This document shows positions 16,864 through 25,412 of a stretch of DNA of 64,000 nucleotides, piece after piece. The DNA is taken from assembly GCF_025465275.1 (NCBI RefSeq), contig NZ_JAODNK010000176.1, positions 33,685-97,684 of the forward strand, given 5' to 3'. This DNA is from Nocardia sp. Lineage in GTDB: Bacteria; Actinomycetota; Actinomycetes; Mycobacteriales; Mycobacteriaceae. Positions within the stretch are counted from its first letter, which is position 1. Every line of letters begins with the position of its first letter. The position numbers and the translations under genes are program-made. A model generated the notes under the pieces. The model did not search any database and was not told the DNA's origin. It was given only the letters and a program-made list of their open reading frames with translations.

Positions 16864-17802
16864 TCACGTCAGCGGCTGCTCCTTGATCGCCAGCTGCTGC
16901 TGTCCGCGCTGGTAGGTGACTTCACGAATGCCCAGCGCAGCGTGCAATTTTCCCGCGGGCAGCGTCACCGGCTTCGGCGCCGGGCCGTCGCCGGGCGCCG
17001 GCAGCGGATAGGCGGTGGTGGTGCCGCTGTAGAAGGTGACATTTCCCTCGGTCTTCGTGAACAGCTGGTGCACATGACCATTCAGGCAGGTGACCGAGGC
17101 GAAACGGCGCAGGTAACTCAGCATCTCGGTGGCATCGTCTGTGCCCCAGCCCCATTGCGGATACATGGCGAACAATGGGATGTGGCTGAACACGATGATC
17201 GGTGTGTCGCTGGATAATCCGGACACGTCCTTGCGGACGAAATCCAGCTGATCCTGGCCGAGATGGCCCAGGGCCTGCAGATTCATCGTATTGACGAGTC
17301 CGATCACGTGCACACCGGCGATATCGAAGCTGTACCAGCCGTCACCGCGGGTGCCCTTCCCGAACGCCGAGCGATAGCGCTGCCCGGCATCGTCGCTCGA
17401 ATCATGTTCTCCCGGAACGGTGAACACGTGCGGTGTGCGCAGCCCGCCCATGAGCTGTTTGACCTGATCGAACTGCTCCGGGGTGGCCAGATGGGTCAGA
17501 TCGCCGGTGTGTATGACGAAATCGGGGGTGTATCCGAGCGAATTCACCTGGTTGATCGCCTCGGTGAAGGTGTCGGTGACATTGGCGTTCGCCGTACCGG
17601 TGAAACCGATGTGACTGTCGCTGACCTGTGCGAATCGCAGGGTCGGGCGATCGGTGGCGGCTGCGGCGGTGCCCGCGATATGGGAGACGACCTCGCCGCC
17701 CACCACCGCCAATCCCACTGCCGCGCCGAACCAGGCGCTGTGCCGCATCAGCTGGCGGCGGGTCATGGCCTGCGGATCGCGCGGATCCATCTCCTGACTC
17801 AT
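16864..17802 (-). CDS. Tat-exported metallophosphoesterase
   Basis: A 312-residue calcineurin-like phosphoesterase. MTRRQLMRHSAWFGAAVGLA is a twin-arginine signal, so the folded enzyme is exported. Metal-site motifs appear in order: DSHIG, HTGDLTH, PGEHDS, FSHIPLF and NGHVHQ. The usual GNHD is GEHD here, a replacement of the conserved Asn. The ATG at 17802 overlaps the stop of the cupredoxin gene (ATGA), so the two are coupled. It is the last gene of an operon that starts with an ECF sigma factor. Confidence 0.9.
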   Translation of the reverse strand: MSQEMDPRDPQAMTRRQLMRHSAWFGAAVGLAVVGGEVVSHIAGTAAAATDRPTLRFAQVSDSHIGFTGTANANVTDTFTEAINQVNSLGYTPDFVIHTGDLTHLATPEQFDQVKQLMGGLRTPHVFTVPGEHDSSDDAGQRYRSAFGKGTRGDGWYSFDIAGVHVIGLVNTMNLQALGHLGQDQLDFVRKDVSGLSSDTPIIVFSHIPLFAMYPQWGWGTDDATEMLSYLRRFASVTCLNGHVHQLFTKTEGNVTFYSGTTTAYPLPAPGDGPAPKPVTLPAGKLHAALGIREVTYQRGQQQLAIKEQPLT

Positions 17803-18305
17803 CCCGTCACCACCACGGTGCCGTGCATGAACGGATGGATCGAGCACACATACGCGAAGGTGCCCGCCTTGGTGAATGTGAACGTGTACGTCGCACCCGT
17901 GCCCATATTCGGCGATTTGAAGCCCCCGGCGGCCGGGGAGATATTGTGCGGCTCCTCATCCCGGTTGGTCCACGTCACCGTGGTGCCGACCGGCACCGTC
18001 AGGGTGGCCGGTGTGAATGCGAAATTGGTGATGGTGACGGCATTCGGACCGGCAGGTGCGTTCGCCGGCGCCGTTGCCGGCGCGGACGTGCTCGACATGG
18101 CGGTCATCCCCGGCATGCTGGGCATGGCCGATCCGCCGCCCCCCGGCACCATGCCGGGCGTATCGGTGCCGGAAGCGAAAACAAAAGTGGGAGCGGCATT
18201 GTCCGGGGCGTTACCGCCGCTGCCGCACGCGCTCACCGACAGCAGTGCTGTCGCCGCGGCGGCAACGGCGAGGGCCGTCCGCCGCGGGCTGCGGATAAGT
18301 CTCAT
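17799..18305 (-). CDS. Cupredoxin (type I copper) lipoprotein
   Basis: A 168-residue lipoprotein: signal peptide to VSAC (Cys27), a Met/Pro/Gly/Ala-rich linker, then a plastocyanin-like domain. Likely copper ligands are His120 (EPHNI), Cys154, His157 and Met160 (VCSIHPFMHG). It should carry single electrons outside the membrane. In the same operon are a membrane Rieske protein and an ECF sigma factor, so it could exchange electrons with the Rieske cluster. The Met-rich linker (SAMPSMPGMTAM) might also bind copper. Confidence 0.88.
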   Translation of the reverse strand: MRLIRSPRRTALAVAAAATALLSVSACGSGGNAPDNAAPTFVFASGTDTPGMVPGGGGSAMPSMPGMTAMSSTSAPATAPANAPAGPNAVTITNFAFTPATLTVPVGTTVTWTNRDEEPHNISPAAGGFKSPNMGTGATYTFTFTKAGTFAYVCSIHPFMHGTVVVTG

Positions 18306-18376
18306 GGGTCCGGGCCTCCATCCGGGATGTGTCCGTCCCTGCTGCGGGATCGGTCATCTTGAGATAGGGACCCGGG

Positions 18377-19063
18377 TTACACGTTCGGCGCGAAAACCTC
18401 GATGGCGCCGTTGTTTTCCCGCACCTGCAGGTGCGGGAGCGGTGCGGGGGAGATGGGCAGCTGATGCGACAGCACGGCCCCGCTGATCGAGAAGGAGGTC
18501 GAATGGCAGGGGCAGCGCAGTCGGTCGGCCGGAGCGTCCAGCCACAGTTTGCAGCCCTGATGGGTGCAGACTCCGGAGACCGCCACCGGAATCCCGTTGG
18601 CGCGCCGTACGAATCCGTTGAGGGTGCCGAGATCGAACGAGACGGTGCTGCCCTCGGGGAGGTCGGCGCTGGCCGCAATGTGGCGCCACGATCCATTGGT
18701 GGGCGTCAGAGTCGATTGTGCGGCAGGCGAATTGGGCTCCGCCTGATGGGTGATCATGCGATCGACGACCACTCCGGCGGTGGCTGCCGCCGCGGCGGTG
18801 GCGGTGCCGATGAGTACCTGCCGTCGGCGGGTCGTCCCGCGCTGGGGTGGCGACTCTTCTTGCGGCTCGGCCATTTCGGCCGCGAGCCGCTGTTGCAGTC
18901 CGGTCAGGAATTCCGGGCTGGGCGCGGCGCTGCCGAGCCGGGCCGACTGCAGCTCGATGGCGGTGCGCATCTCCTCGGCATCATTGTCATCGGGCCGGAA
19001 CGAGCGCGGTCGTCGCCCGGCCAGGAGCTCCTCGACGTAATGCCGCACTTCCCGCTCGCTCAC
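18377..19063 (-). CDS. Membrane-anchored Rieske [2Fe-2S] protein, candidate anti-sigma factor
   Basis: A 228-residue protein in three parts: an 80-residue cytosolic N-terminus (VSEREVRHYVEELLAGRRPR), one transmembrane segment (about 82-102), and an outside Rieske domain. Cluster ligands are Cys166, His168, Cys184 and His187, with Cys171 and Cys186 as the usual disulfide. The GTG at 19063 overlaps the sigma-factor stop (GTGA), the position an anti-sigma factor normally holds. No HxxxCxxC zinc site is present. I infer that the cytosolic part binds the sigma factor and the Rieske cluster senses redox state. Confidence 0.83.
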   Translation of the reverse strand: MSEREVRHYVEELLAGRRPRSFRPDDNDAEEMRTAIELQSARLGSAAPSPEFLTGLQQRLAAEMAEPQEESPPQRGTTRRRQVLIGTATAAAAATAGVVVDRMITHQAEPNSPAAQSTLTPTNGSWRHIAASADLPEGSTVSFDLGTLNGFVRRANGIPVAVSGVCTHQGCKLWLDAPADRLRCPCHSTSFSISGAVLSHQLPISPAPLPHLQVRENNGAIEVFAPNV

Positions 19064-19629
19064 CGCGCACCTCCCTCGTTCAGCCGCGCCGCCATCTGCA
19101 ACGCCCTGTGCTGCAACACCTTCGCATTGGCGACGCTGACACCCAGGTCCTGCGCCGAATCCTTGACCGACAGGCCCTGCAGGAATCGCAGTTCCAGTAT
19201 TCGCCGATAATTTCCGGACAGCTGATCGAGCACCGCTCGCGCGCGCATCTCGGCCCGGCCGTCCGATACTTCCTCGGGCGGATCGTCCGCGAAATCGTCG
19301 TCGATCGTGGTGATCTCGCGCCCCATGCGGGTACGCCAATAGCCCGCGAGCACCGTCCGCGCGGTCGCCCGCAGATAAGCGCGCACCTCCGGGACGGTGG
19401 CCGAGATCCGCAGTGGTTTGAGCGCCACCGTGAACACCTCGGCCGTCAGATCCTCGGCATCGGGCCGATTGCCGACTTTTCCGACCATCAGCGCATATAC
19501 CCAGGTGACATTGTCTCGATAGAGCGCTTCCCACCCGGAGTACCCGTCACCGGACACCAGCCGCAGCTCCCGGCCGGGGCTCACGCCTTCGTCCGCCCGC
19601 GAGCGATCGGACCCTGTCCGACGCACCAT
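19060..19629 (-). CDS. ECF-type RNA polymerase sigma factor
   Basis: A 189-residue sigma-70 family factor. Region 2 is WEALYRDNVTWVYALMVGKV then RPDAEDLTAEVFTVALKPL; region 4 is LRFLQGLSVKDSAQDLGVSV then ANAKVLQHRALQMAARL. It is the first gene of a four-gene operon (sigma, Rieske protein, cupredoxin, phosphoesterase) and the second gene overlaps it by 4 bases. The operon is probably autoregulated, but I could not assign its promoter with confidence. Confidence 0.92.
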   Translation of the reverse strand: MVRRTGSDRSRADEGVSPGRELRLVSGDGYSGWEALYRDNVTWVYALMVGKVGNRPDAEDLTAEVFTVALKPLRISATVPEVRAYLRATARTVLAGYWRTRMGREITTIDDDFADDPPEEVSDGRAEMRARAVLDQLSGNYRRILELRFLQGLSVKDSAQDLGVSVANAKVLQHRALQMAARLNEGGAR

Positions 19630-19721
19630 GAATCGACGCTCCCCGAATCCACCAACGACGTGTATTCACGTCTCTCAGTAGATAGCGAGCGGGGTTACAC
19701 CGCGCCCGTTTCCGGGATCCT

Positions 19722-20243
19722 TTATTCGTGCGCCTCGACCGGTGCGGCCTGCTCCAGCTCCGCGGCGACCGTCTGCGGGAAGACGAACCTGCGCATGGCC
19801 CACCAGCGGAATACGGTCGCGAGCAGGGTGCCGAGGATGGTGGCACTGATGAAATCGGCGATATTCTCCACCAGCAGCGACACATGTGGGGTGCAGAGCA
19901 GGAACACATACCGCGACACCCACAGCGGCAATACGGTGATCCCCGCACCGAGACCGGCCACCACGAAGAACAGCGCCGCCTCGTGCCTGCGCTGGCGACC
20001 GCCCCGAGCGGTGAAGGCCCACTCCCGGTTCAGCACATACGACACCACGGTGGCGATGACCGTCGCGACAATATTCGCGGTAATCGGCTTCTCGTGCAGA
20101 ATCGTCCACTTCAGGCCGAAGAAAAGCGCCGTCGTAGTGACAAACGCGATGCCGCCGACGGTGAGAAACTTCAGCAACTCCGCGTTCCGCACAAAAACCG
20201 ACAGCAATCGCCTCGGGAGTCGCGCGGCAACAAATTCGACCAT
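19722..20243 (-). CDS. GtrA family membrane protein
   Basis: A 173-residue protein with four transmembrane segments and the GtrA family signatures LLKFLTVGGIAFVTTTAL, VSYVLNREWAF and FRWWAMRRFVF. GtrA proteins assist transfer of lipid-linked sugars across the membrane; in mycobacteria and relatives, members act in arabinogalactan and LAM synthesis. An in-frame GTG two codons upstream (20249) is the alternative start. No glycosyltransferase gene is adjacent. Confidence 0.85.
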   Translation of the reverse strand: MVEFVAARLPRRLLSVFVRNAELLKFLTVGGIAFVTTTALFFGLKWTILHEKPITANIVATVIATVVSYVLNREWAFTARGGRQRRHEAALFFVVAGLGAGITVLPLWVSRYVFLLCTPHVSLLVENIADFISATILGTLLATVFRWWAMRRFVFPQTVAAELEQAAPVEAHE

Positions 20244-20303
20244 GAACACCGAGTCAGGCTAGCCGAGCCCCCACAGTCCCAACCACCCGCCAACTCCAGG
20301 GTC

Positions 20304-20858
20304 TCAGGACCCCCGCACCGGCACCCAACTCGCTCCCGCCTCCGTCCACCCCCGATTCTTGACCATTTTCCGCGCAGCCCGCCTGTTCCGCCCGATCAGT
20401 CGTTGCAGGTAGAGGCATCCGGCGAGGTGGTCGATCTCATGCTGAAAACACCGCGCGAGATACCCGCCGGCTTCGACAACAACGGCCTGCCCTGTGAGAT
20501 CGACCCCGGTGACCCGCGCCCACTCCGCCCGTCCGGTGGGAAACCACTCACCCGGCACCGACAGACACCCTTCGAGATCGTCATCGGGATCGGGCATCGT
20601 CTCCGGAATCTCCGAGGTCTCGAGCACGGGGTTGACGACATGACCGCGGTGCCGAACTCCGGACTCGATCAGGTCGTACACGAATACCGCACGCGAATCG
20701 CCCACTTGGTTCGCCGCCAGCCCGGCACCGTGCGCGGCGGTATTGGTCTCGAACAAATCGCTCACGAAGTCCGCGAGCTCATTGTCGAAGGCGGTGACGG
20801 GCAGGGCCGGAGTGATCAGCCTGGGGTCACCGGCGATGAGTATCGGTCGAACAGCCAT
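20304..20858 (-). CDS. def: Peptide deformylase
   Basis: A 184-residue metallo-deformylase that removes the formyl group from new proteins. The three PDF motifs are present: GAGLAANQVG (usual GVGLAAPQ), EGCLSVPG with the metal-binding Cys, and QHEIDHLAG with two metal-binding His and the catalytic Glu. The frame runs on to 21404 but that is the antisense of the PadR gene; the ATG at 20858 gives the normal start MAVRPILIAGDPRL. It is divergent from a PadR regulator with a perfect palindrome between them, which is unusual for a housekeeping enzyme; it may be a second, inducible copy. Confidence 0.92.
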   Translation of the reverse strand: MAVRPILIAGDPRLITPALPVTAFDNELADFVSDLFETNTAAHGAGLAANQVGDSRAVFVYDLIESGVRHRGHVVNPVLETSEIPETMPDPDDDLEGCLSVPGEWFPTGRAEWARVTGVDLTGQAVVVEAGGYLARCFQHEIDHLAGCLYLQRLIGRNRRAARKMVKNRGWTEAGASWVPVRGS

Positions 20859-20868
20859 CCAGCGAGGG

Positions 20869-20884
20869 TACTCAAATTTGAGTA
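20869..20884. promoter_or_regulatory. Perfect 16-bp palindrome, candidate PadR operator
   Basis: TACTCAAATTTGAGTA is a perfect palindrome in the 45-base gap between the divergent peptide deformylase (start 20858) and PadR (start 20904) genes. Its AT content stands out. It is well placed to repress both promoters. Confidence 0.75.
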
Positions 20885-20903
20885 GTCGTGTCAGACTGGC
20901 GAA

Positions 20904-21452
20904 GTGAACGAGACCCGGCTGTTCGTACTCGCCGCATTGGCCAAACGTGGTGCGATGCACGGCCATCAGCTCCGCCGCGATGCCCGCCTGGATCGCGCCG
21001 ACCTGTGGTCCCGGGTGAAACCCGGCTCCCTCTACAGCGCCCTGCACCGCATGGAAGCCGAAGGTCTCATCCGGCCCCTCCGCACCGAACAAGACGGAGC
21101 TCTCCCCGCCCGAACCGTCTACGAAATCACCGAGGAGGGCCGCCGCGAACTCCGCGCCCTGCGCGACGAAGCCTTCTCCGAGGTCGACATCCGCCCCGAC
21201 CCGGTAGATCTCGCCCTGGTGGTCAGCGCCGACCTCGACCGCACTCTCCTCCGCGGCTACTTCGAAGACCGCCTTGCCGTGTTGAAGGCTCGAGTCTCGC
21301 GATTCGAACACCACCCAGACCGTCACTGGCCCAATCAAACTCGTGCCGACGACCTCATCGTCGACCACGCGCGGATGCGTCTTCAAGCCGAAATCGACTG
21401 GCACAAAAAGGTGCTCACCGACATCGACAAATTGGAAGCACCGCAGGGCTAG
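20904..21452 (+). CDS. PadR family transcriptional regulator
   Basis: A 182-residue winged-helix regulator. The N-terminal PadR domain (RLFVLAALAKRGAMHGHQLR, then VKPGSLYSALHRMEAEGLI, then TVYEITEEGRRELRAL) is followed by a C-terminal helical dimerisation domain (Vir-type). The GTG at 20904 is the first possible start after the palindrome. PadR proteins usually repress neighbouring divergent genes and release DNA on binding an aromatic or antibiotic ligand. The neighbour is a deformylase gene. Confidence 0.9.
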   Translation: MNETRLFVLAALAKRGAMHGHQLRRDARLDRADLWSRVKPGSLYSALHRMEAEGLIRPLRTEQDGALPARTVYEITEEGRRELRALRDEAFSEVDIRPDPVDLALVVSADLDRTLLRGYFEDRLAVLKARVSRFEHHPDRHWPNQTRADDLIVDHARMRLQAEIDWHKKVLTDIDKLEAPQG

Positions 21453-21516
21453 CTCCGCCCGGGCCTTCGGATCCTTTCGCTCGGATTCGCCGACGGCCCA
21501 TCCGATCGAGCCAACG

Positions 21517-22770
21517 TCAGCCGAGCGCGGCCAAGAGTGTGGTGAGGGTCTTTGTCTCGGTTGCGGTGTCGGGGGTGCCGGCGCGGACGGCCTTCAAGGT
21601 GCTGTCGATCTGACCGTCGAGTGTGTGCCACGCGTTTTGGTCGAGGGGGCGAAGGGTTGCTTCGTCGTCATCCCATGCGGTTTCGAGGTCCTTGATTCGG
21701 GTCTTCGCACCGGTCTGGTCGCCGGCCTGCACCTTCGCGAGCGTGTCCTGGGTGATGGTGCGGAACTTGGTTGTTTCGTTCTGCGGGAAGTGAGCTGTCG
21801 CATCGCCTGAAGAGAGTGACGTCGATGTGGGCGCAGCGCTGGTGTCGTCCTCGCTCGCCACTGTCGCGTGTGGTTGCGCTGCGGCCCATATGAGTAGGGC
21901 TGCCGTGGCGGCGGTGACGGCGGCGTAGTAGCCGATCATGAGGCGTTCGCGGTCCGGATGTGTTGTCGCGGTGGGTGTCTGGGTCCGTTCGGATGCGGGG
22001 ATGACATCGCTGCGGGTTCGGGTCAGGTATACGACTGCTGCGAGGATCGCGGCGAGGAAGATGACGCTTGTTGTGGCAGTACCCAATCCGAGGCCGTGGT
22101 CGGCCGACGGCGAGGCGAACCAGTCGCCGAGGTTCGCTCCCAGCGGGCGGGTCAGGATGTAGGCGAGCCAGAAGGACAGCACCACATTTGCGCCCAGTCG
22201 CCAGCCGATCACGATCGAGACGATCAGGCCGGCGGGCAGCAGCACCGAAATTCCGGGTCCCCAGCCGGTGAGGTCCAGTGTCCAGTCACCGGCCGCTGTG
22301 CCCAGGGCGAAGGTGACAAGCACTGCGAGCCAATAGAACAGCTCCCGCGGCAAGGTGACGATGCTGTGGATCGACAGCGTCCGCTCCCGCACGAACCACA
22401 CTCCGAAGACAATGGCCAGCACCGCCGCGAAAACGCCCGTACTGAGTGCGAGCGGAACACCCAGACTGTCGGTGAGGATGTCGGTGTAGAGCGTGCCGGT
22501 CACACTCAACACGACAACCGAAAGCCAGTAAGCAAACGGTACATACCGGCTGAGCCGCAGCTGCCACCCCAGCACCGCCGCCAGCACGACGGTAAAAATG
22601 ACCGCCGTAAGGCCCAGCCCAACCCCCAAAGTCAGGTTGATCCAGTCGGCGAAACTCTCACCCACGGTCGTACAGAGGATCTTGATGATCCAAAACCACA
22701 CCGTGACCTCAGGCACCTTACTGAGCAGCACACGGGTCGTAACGGCACCAGATCTCGTCGTCTCGGTCAC
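21517..22770 (-). CDS. COG4705-type multi-pass membrane protein
   Basis: A 417-residue protein with about eight transmembrane helices in two related halves. Each half carries a pattern like KVPEVTVWFWIIKILCTTVG-ESFADW or LPRELFYWLAVLVTFALGTA-AGDW, typical of an uncharacterised membrane-anchored family. One further hydrophobic segment near residue 290 precedes an extracytoplasmic C-terminal tail of about 110 residues rich in Thr, Asp and Ala with amphipathic helices. Function is not known. It converges with the PadR gene. Confidence 0.78.
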   Translation of the reverse strand: MTETTRSGAVTTRVLLSKVPEVTVWFWIIKILCTTVGESFADWINLTLGVGLGLTAVIFTVVLAAVLGWQLRLSRYVPFAYWLSVVVLSVTGTLYTDILTDSLGVPLALSTGVFAAVLAIVFGVWFVRERTLSIHSIVTLPRELFYWLAVLVTFALGTAAGDWTLDLTGWGPGISVLLPAGLIVSIVIGWRLGANVVLSFWLAYILTRPLGANLGDWFASPSADHGLGLGTATTSVIFLAAILAAVVYLTRTRSDVIPASERTQTPTATTHPDRERLMIGYYAAVTAATAALLIWAAAQPHATVASEDDTSAAPTSTSLSSGDATAHFPQNETTKFRTITQDTLAKVQAGDQTGAKTRIKDLETAWDDDEATLRPLDQNAWHTLDGQIDSTLKAVRAGTPDTATETKTLTTLLAALG

Positions 22771-22799
22771 AGCGCCGGACTCTAACCACGACTCCCTGA

Positions 22800-22930
22800 A
22801 CTAACGCTGAGAGCGCCCGGCGGGTGGGAGACGCAACAAAGAACAAAAGATAAGGACGCCTGGACGAGAAGAAGAGAAAACGACCAAAGAACAAGACGAG
22901 AAAAGAATAAGGACGCGAAAGGGGCTGGTC
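22800..22930 (+). repeat. Purine-rich, low-GC stretch with imperfect direct repeat
   Basis: Upstream of the DUF222/HNH gene a stretch of about 100 bases is nearly all A and G on this strand. Two copies of CAAAGAACAA are each followed some bases later by ATAAGGACGC (near 22850 and 22910). Composition is unlike the surrounding 65-70 % GC sequence. It may belong to the mobile-type HNH gene next to it. No gene is seen here. Confidence 0.45.
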
Positions 22931-23008
22931 GGTCCGCCAGTCTGAATATCCTTATATCACAACACAATACGCCTTTCCGGGTGTGATCACCGGCGGTAGA
23001 ATAGAGGC

Positions 23009-24859
23009 ATGAATCCGGGGGGAGAATCCGCAACTGCTGTCAGTGCGCACGCACTGACAGCAGCGGTCGATGACCTCCTGAACGCGTCGCTGGTTCCGTT
23101 GCAGGATGATGAATTCATCGCGGTGATGCGGGAAGTGGAAACCTGTAAGCGCAAGCTCCAAGCGGTCGAGACCCGGTACGTCATCGAGACCACCACTCGA
23201 GGTCTGGCTCAGCGTGGCGGGGTCGCCACCCCGAAAGTGTTTCTGCGCCAAACCCTGGGTATCTCCCGCGCCGATGCGGCGTCCCGCGTGAACATCGCTG
23301 TGGAGACCGGTCCGCGCATCGTGTCCGGGGTCGAGCTGGAACCGACCTTGGCGCACGTCGCCAAAGCCCACCGTGAGGGTGCCATCTCCGTCGAGCATGT
23401 GCGGCGGATCATGACGGTGATGAACCGGTTGCCCGGCAGTCTCGACGCCGATGTGCGTGAAGCCACGGAGCTGCAGTTGACCGAGTTCGCCCCCACCGGG
23501 TACCCGGAAGGATTGCCGGTCATGGGGGAGGTGTTGTTGGCGGGCTTGGACCCGGATGGCACCTTGAGCACTGATGCCGATCGTGAGCGGATGCGCGGGC
23601 TGACCCTCGGTGCCGAACGCGCGGACGGGATGTCCCCGTGGGTGGGGGAGATCAACCGGAAGCTGCGGTCGGTGTTGGAGCCGATGTTCGCGAAGCTGGC
23701 CCGCCCGGGGATGTGCAACGCGAAGGACCCGCAGAGCCCGTGGGTGGCTGATCACAAGCTCACTGCGCAGGAGTTGGCGGCGTGCGCCGAACGCGATACC
23801 CGTACCCCGGCGCAACGTAATCATGATGCGTTGCTGGCGTTTTTGCGTCCGGAGTTCGGTGGCCCGGCCAAGCTCGGCAAGCACCGCGGCCTGCCGGTGT
23901 CGGCGATCGTCACCATGAGTGTGGCTGATCTGGAAGCGCGAGCGGGTGTGGCGACGACGGCGTCCGGTGGGATCGTGTCGATCCCGCAAGCCCTCGAGTT
24001 GGCTGCCAAGTCCAACAAGTACCTCGCGGTGCTCAACCCGGTGGGGTTGCCGTTGTATCTGGGTCGCGGCGACCGACACGCGGGCCTCGAGCTCGCCCAG
24101 CGCTCATCCAGCACCGAATGTGACACCGGGTCAGCGTTTCTCGGCGACGATGCCCGCCCCGCCGGTCGTGAGCGCGGTCCGGCCGGTTCCGACCGCGACG
24201 TGCGCGCATCCGGCACCGAGTACGACTCCCGGTCGGAGATCCTCAGCTACGGCCCTCGGCCCGCCAGCCTCGCCTACGACCCGCGGTCGGCTGGGTTCGG
24301 CCCGGGTCCCCGGTTGGCCGGTCCCGACTGCGACCTGCGCTCATCCAGCACCGAATCCGACTCCGGGGCAGCGATCCTCAGCGACGACGCTCGCCCCGCC
24401 AGTGCCGAGTTCGGTCCGTGTTCAGGAAGCTCCGAGCATGGTCCGGGTTCAGTCGGTTCCGACCAGGAGCCCCGGTTGGCCAGTCCCGCACAACGACTGG
24501 CACTCATCGCCTCCGAGAAGGGTTGCACCCGCCCGGGGTGTGACGCGCCTGCGACCATGTGCGCGGTGCACCATATCGACGAGTGGGCAAAGGGTGGCAG
24601 GACCGATATCGACAACCTCACCCTGGTATGCGACCACTGCCACGCCCAGGTCCACGACGGGCCCGGCGGGTGGAAAACCGTTGTCATGGGACCGGATTCG
24701 GAGTTCCCGGGGCGGACCGGGTGGATCGGGCCACCACACATCAACCCGACCGGGACACCGCAGGTGAACCATGTTCACCACCCCCTCGAGCAGAAGGCCG
24801 CCGCCCTGGCACGCATCCGAGCCCGCAACGAGCGAGAGCGGAAACGCTTCCGCCAGTAG
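23009..24859 (+). CDS. DUF222 / HNH endonuclease (13E12-repeat family)
   Basis: A 616-residue protein with an N-terminal DUF222 domain (about 15-345) and a C-terminal HNH nuclease domain (CTRPGCDAPATMCAVHHIDE then WAKGGRTDIDNLTLVCDHCH). HH, N and H of the HNH fold and four zinc-binding Cys are present. Between the domains is an unusual linker of about 115 residues made of degenerate repeats. Family members lie in dispersed multicopy loci in mycobacteria and relatives (REP13E12) and behave like mobile or attachment-site sequences. A 30-base palindrome lies within the first codons. Confidence 0.9.
   Translation: MNPGGESATAVSAHALTAAVDDLLNASLVPLQDDEFIAVMREVETCKRKLQAVETRYVIETTTRGLAQRGGVATPKVFLRQTLGISRADAASRVNIAVETGPRIVSGVELEPTLAHVAKAHREGAISVEHVRRIMTVMNRLPGSLDADVREATELQLTEFAPTGYPEGLPVMGEVLLAGLDPDGTLSTDADRERMRGLTLGAERADGMSPWVGEINRKLRSVLEPMFAKLARPGMCNAKDPQSPWVADHKLTAQELAACAERDTRTPAQRNHDALLAFLRPEFGGPAKLGKHRGLPVSAIVTMSVADLEARAGVATTASGGIVSIPQALELAAKSNKYLAVLNPVGLPLYLGRGDRHAGLELAQRSSSTECDTGSAFLGDDARPAGRERGPAGSDRDVRASGTEYDSRSEILSYGPRPASLAYDPRSAGFGPGPRLAGPDCDLRSSSTESDSGAAILSDDARPASAEFGPCSGSSEHGPGSVGSDQEPRLASPAQRLALIASEKGCTRPGCDAPATMCAVHHIDEWAKGGRTDIDNLTLVCDHCHAQVHDGPGGWKTVVMGPDSEFPGRTGWIGPPHINPTGTPQVNHVHHPLEQKAAALARIRARNERERKRFRQ
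23034..23063. repeat. Palindrome with 14-bp arms inside the start of the HNH gene
   Basis: CTGCTGTCAGTGCG (23034-23047) and CGCACTGACAGCAG (23050-23063) are perfect inverted copies around a 2-base centre, at about codons 9-18 of the DUF222/HNH gene. It could form a hairpin in the mRNA close to the start codon, or be a recognition or integration site. Confidence 0.8.
24101..24470 (+). repeat. In-frame degenerate repeats in the HNH gene linker
   Basis: Three units start at 24101, 24203 and 24338 with CGCTCATCCAGCACCGA, CGCGCATCCGGCACCGA and CGCTCATCCAGCACCGA. Spacings of 102 and 135 bases keep the frame (34 and 45 codons). Each unit reads R-S/A-S-S/G-T-E then acidic and Arg-Pro segments. It looks like repeat expansion of a flexible linker. 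Confidence 0.75.
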
Positions 24860-25192
24860 GTCTTCTCCACCGACCTGTCCCACCGCCGGACTCCAGCCCG
24901 CCGGTGCTACAGGTCGTTGTGCGGGTTGGTTCTTCGGGTTCTCGGTCTTGTGGTTCTTGTCTTTTCGGGTTTTGTTCTCGAGAACGGGACCACAGCCAGT
25001 CCTCCGGCCGGTACCGCAGCATCCCCCGGTACTGCGGAAGGTAAATCGGGTACCCCTCCCGACGCCACCAGCACGGCCATCTCGAGCTTTGCTCGCACCC
25101 CTGCCAGACCAGCCCTGCCCGGGAGGCAAGAAACCCAGGTGCACCGACCGTTTCGGCATAGAAAACGTCGGATACCGGGGACGGAACAGCGG

Positions 25193-25238
25193 GTGTCTCA
25201 GCGGCACAACCGTTATGGGGTCTGTGCCGCTGAGACAC
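25193..25238. repeat. Inverted repeat with perfect 16-bp arms
   Basis: GTGTCTCAGCGGCACA (25193-25208) and TGTGCCGCTGAGACAC (25223-25238) are perfect inverted copies with a 14-base loop. There is no T-run on either side, so a simple terminator is not obvious. It is followed by two direct GCTGTGCGGT copies. Confidence 0.8.
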
Positions 25239-25412
25239 GTGCTGTGCGGTCGGGAGACGGGCTGTGCGGTCCCCCCATTTGGGGGAGTTGACAGCATCGG
25301 GAGCCGACGCCGGCTACGTCACCCAGGGTTCCGAGGCTTCTTCTTGTTCTGCATGACGGGAGGAATGCCGGTAACGGCCCACACGCCCTTCAGGATGAGT
25401 CTGGCGTTCGTG

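Noticed and set aside
24101..24400. CRISPR-like regular repeats
   Set aside because: Repeats are in frame in a coding region, degenerate and unequally spaced; they are a protein linker.
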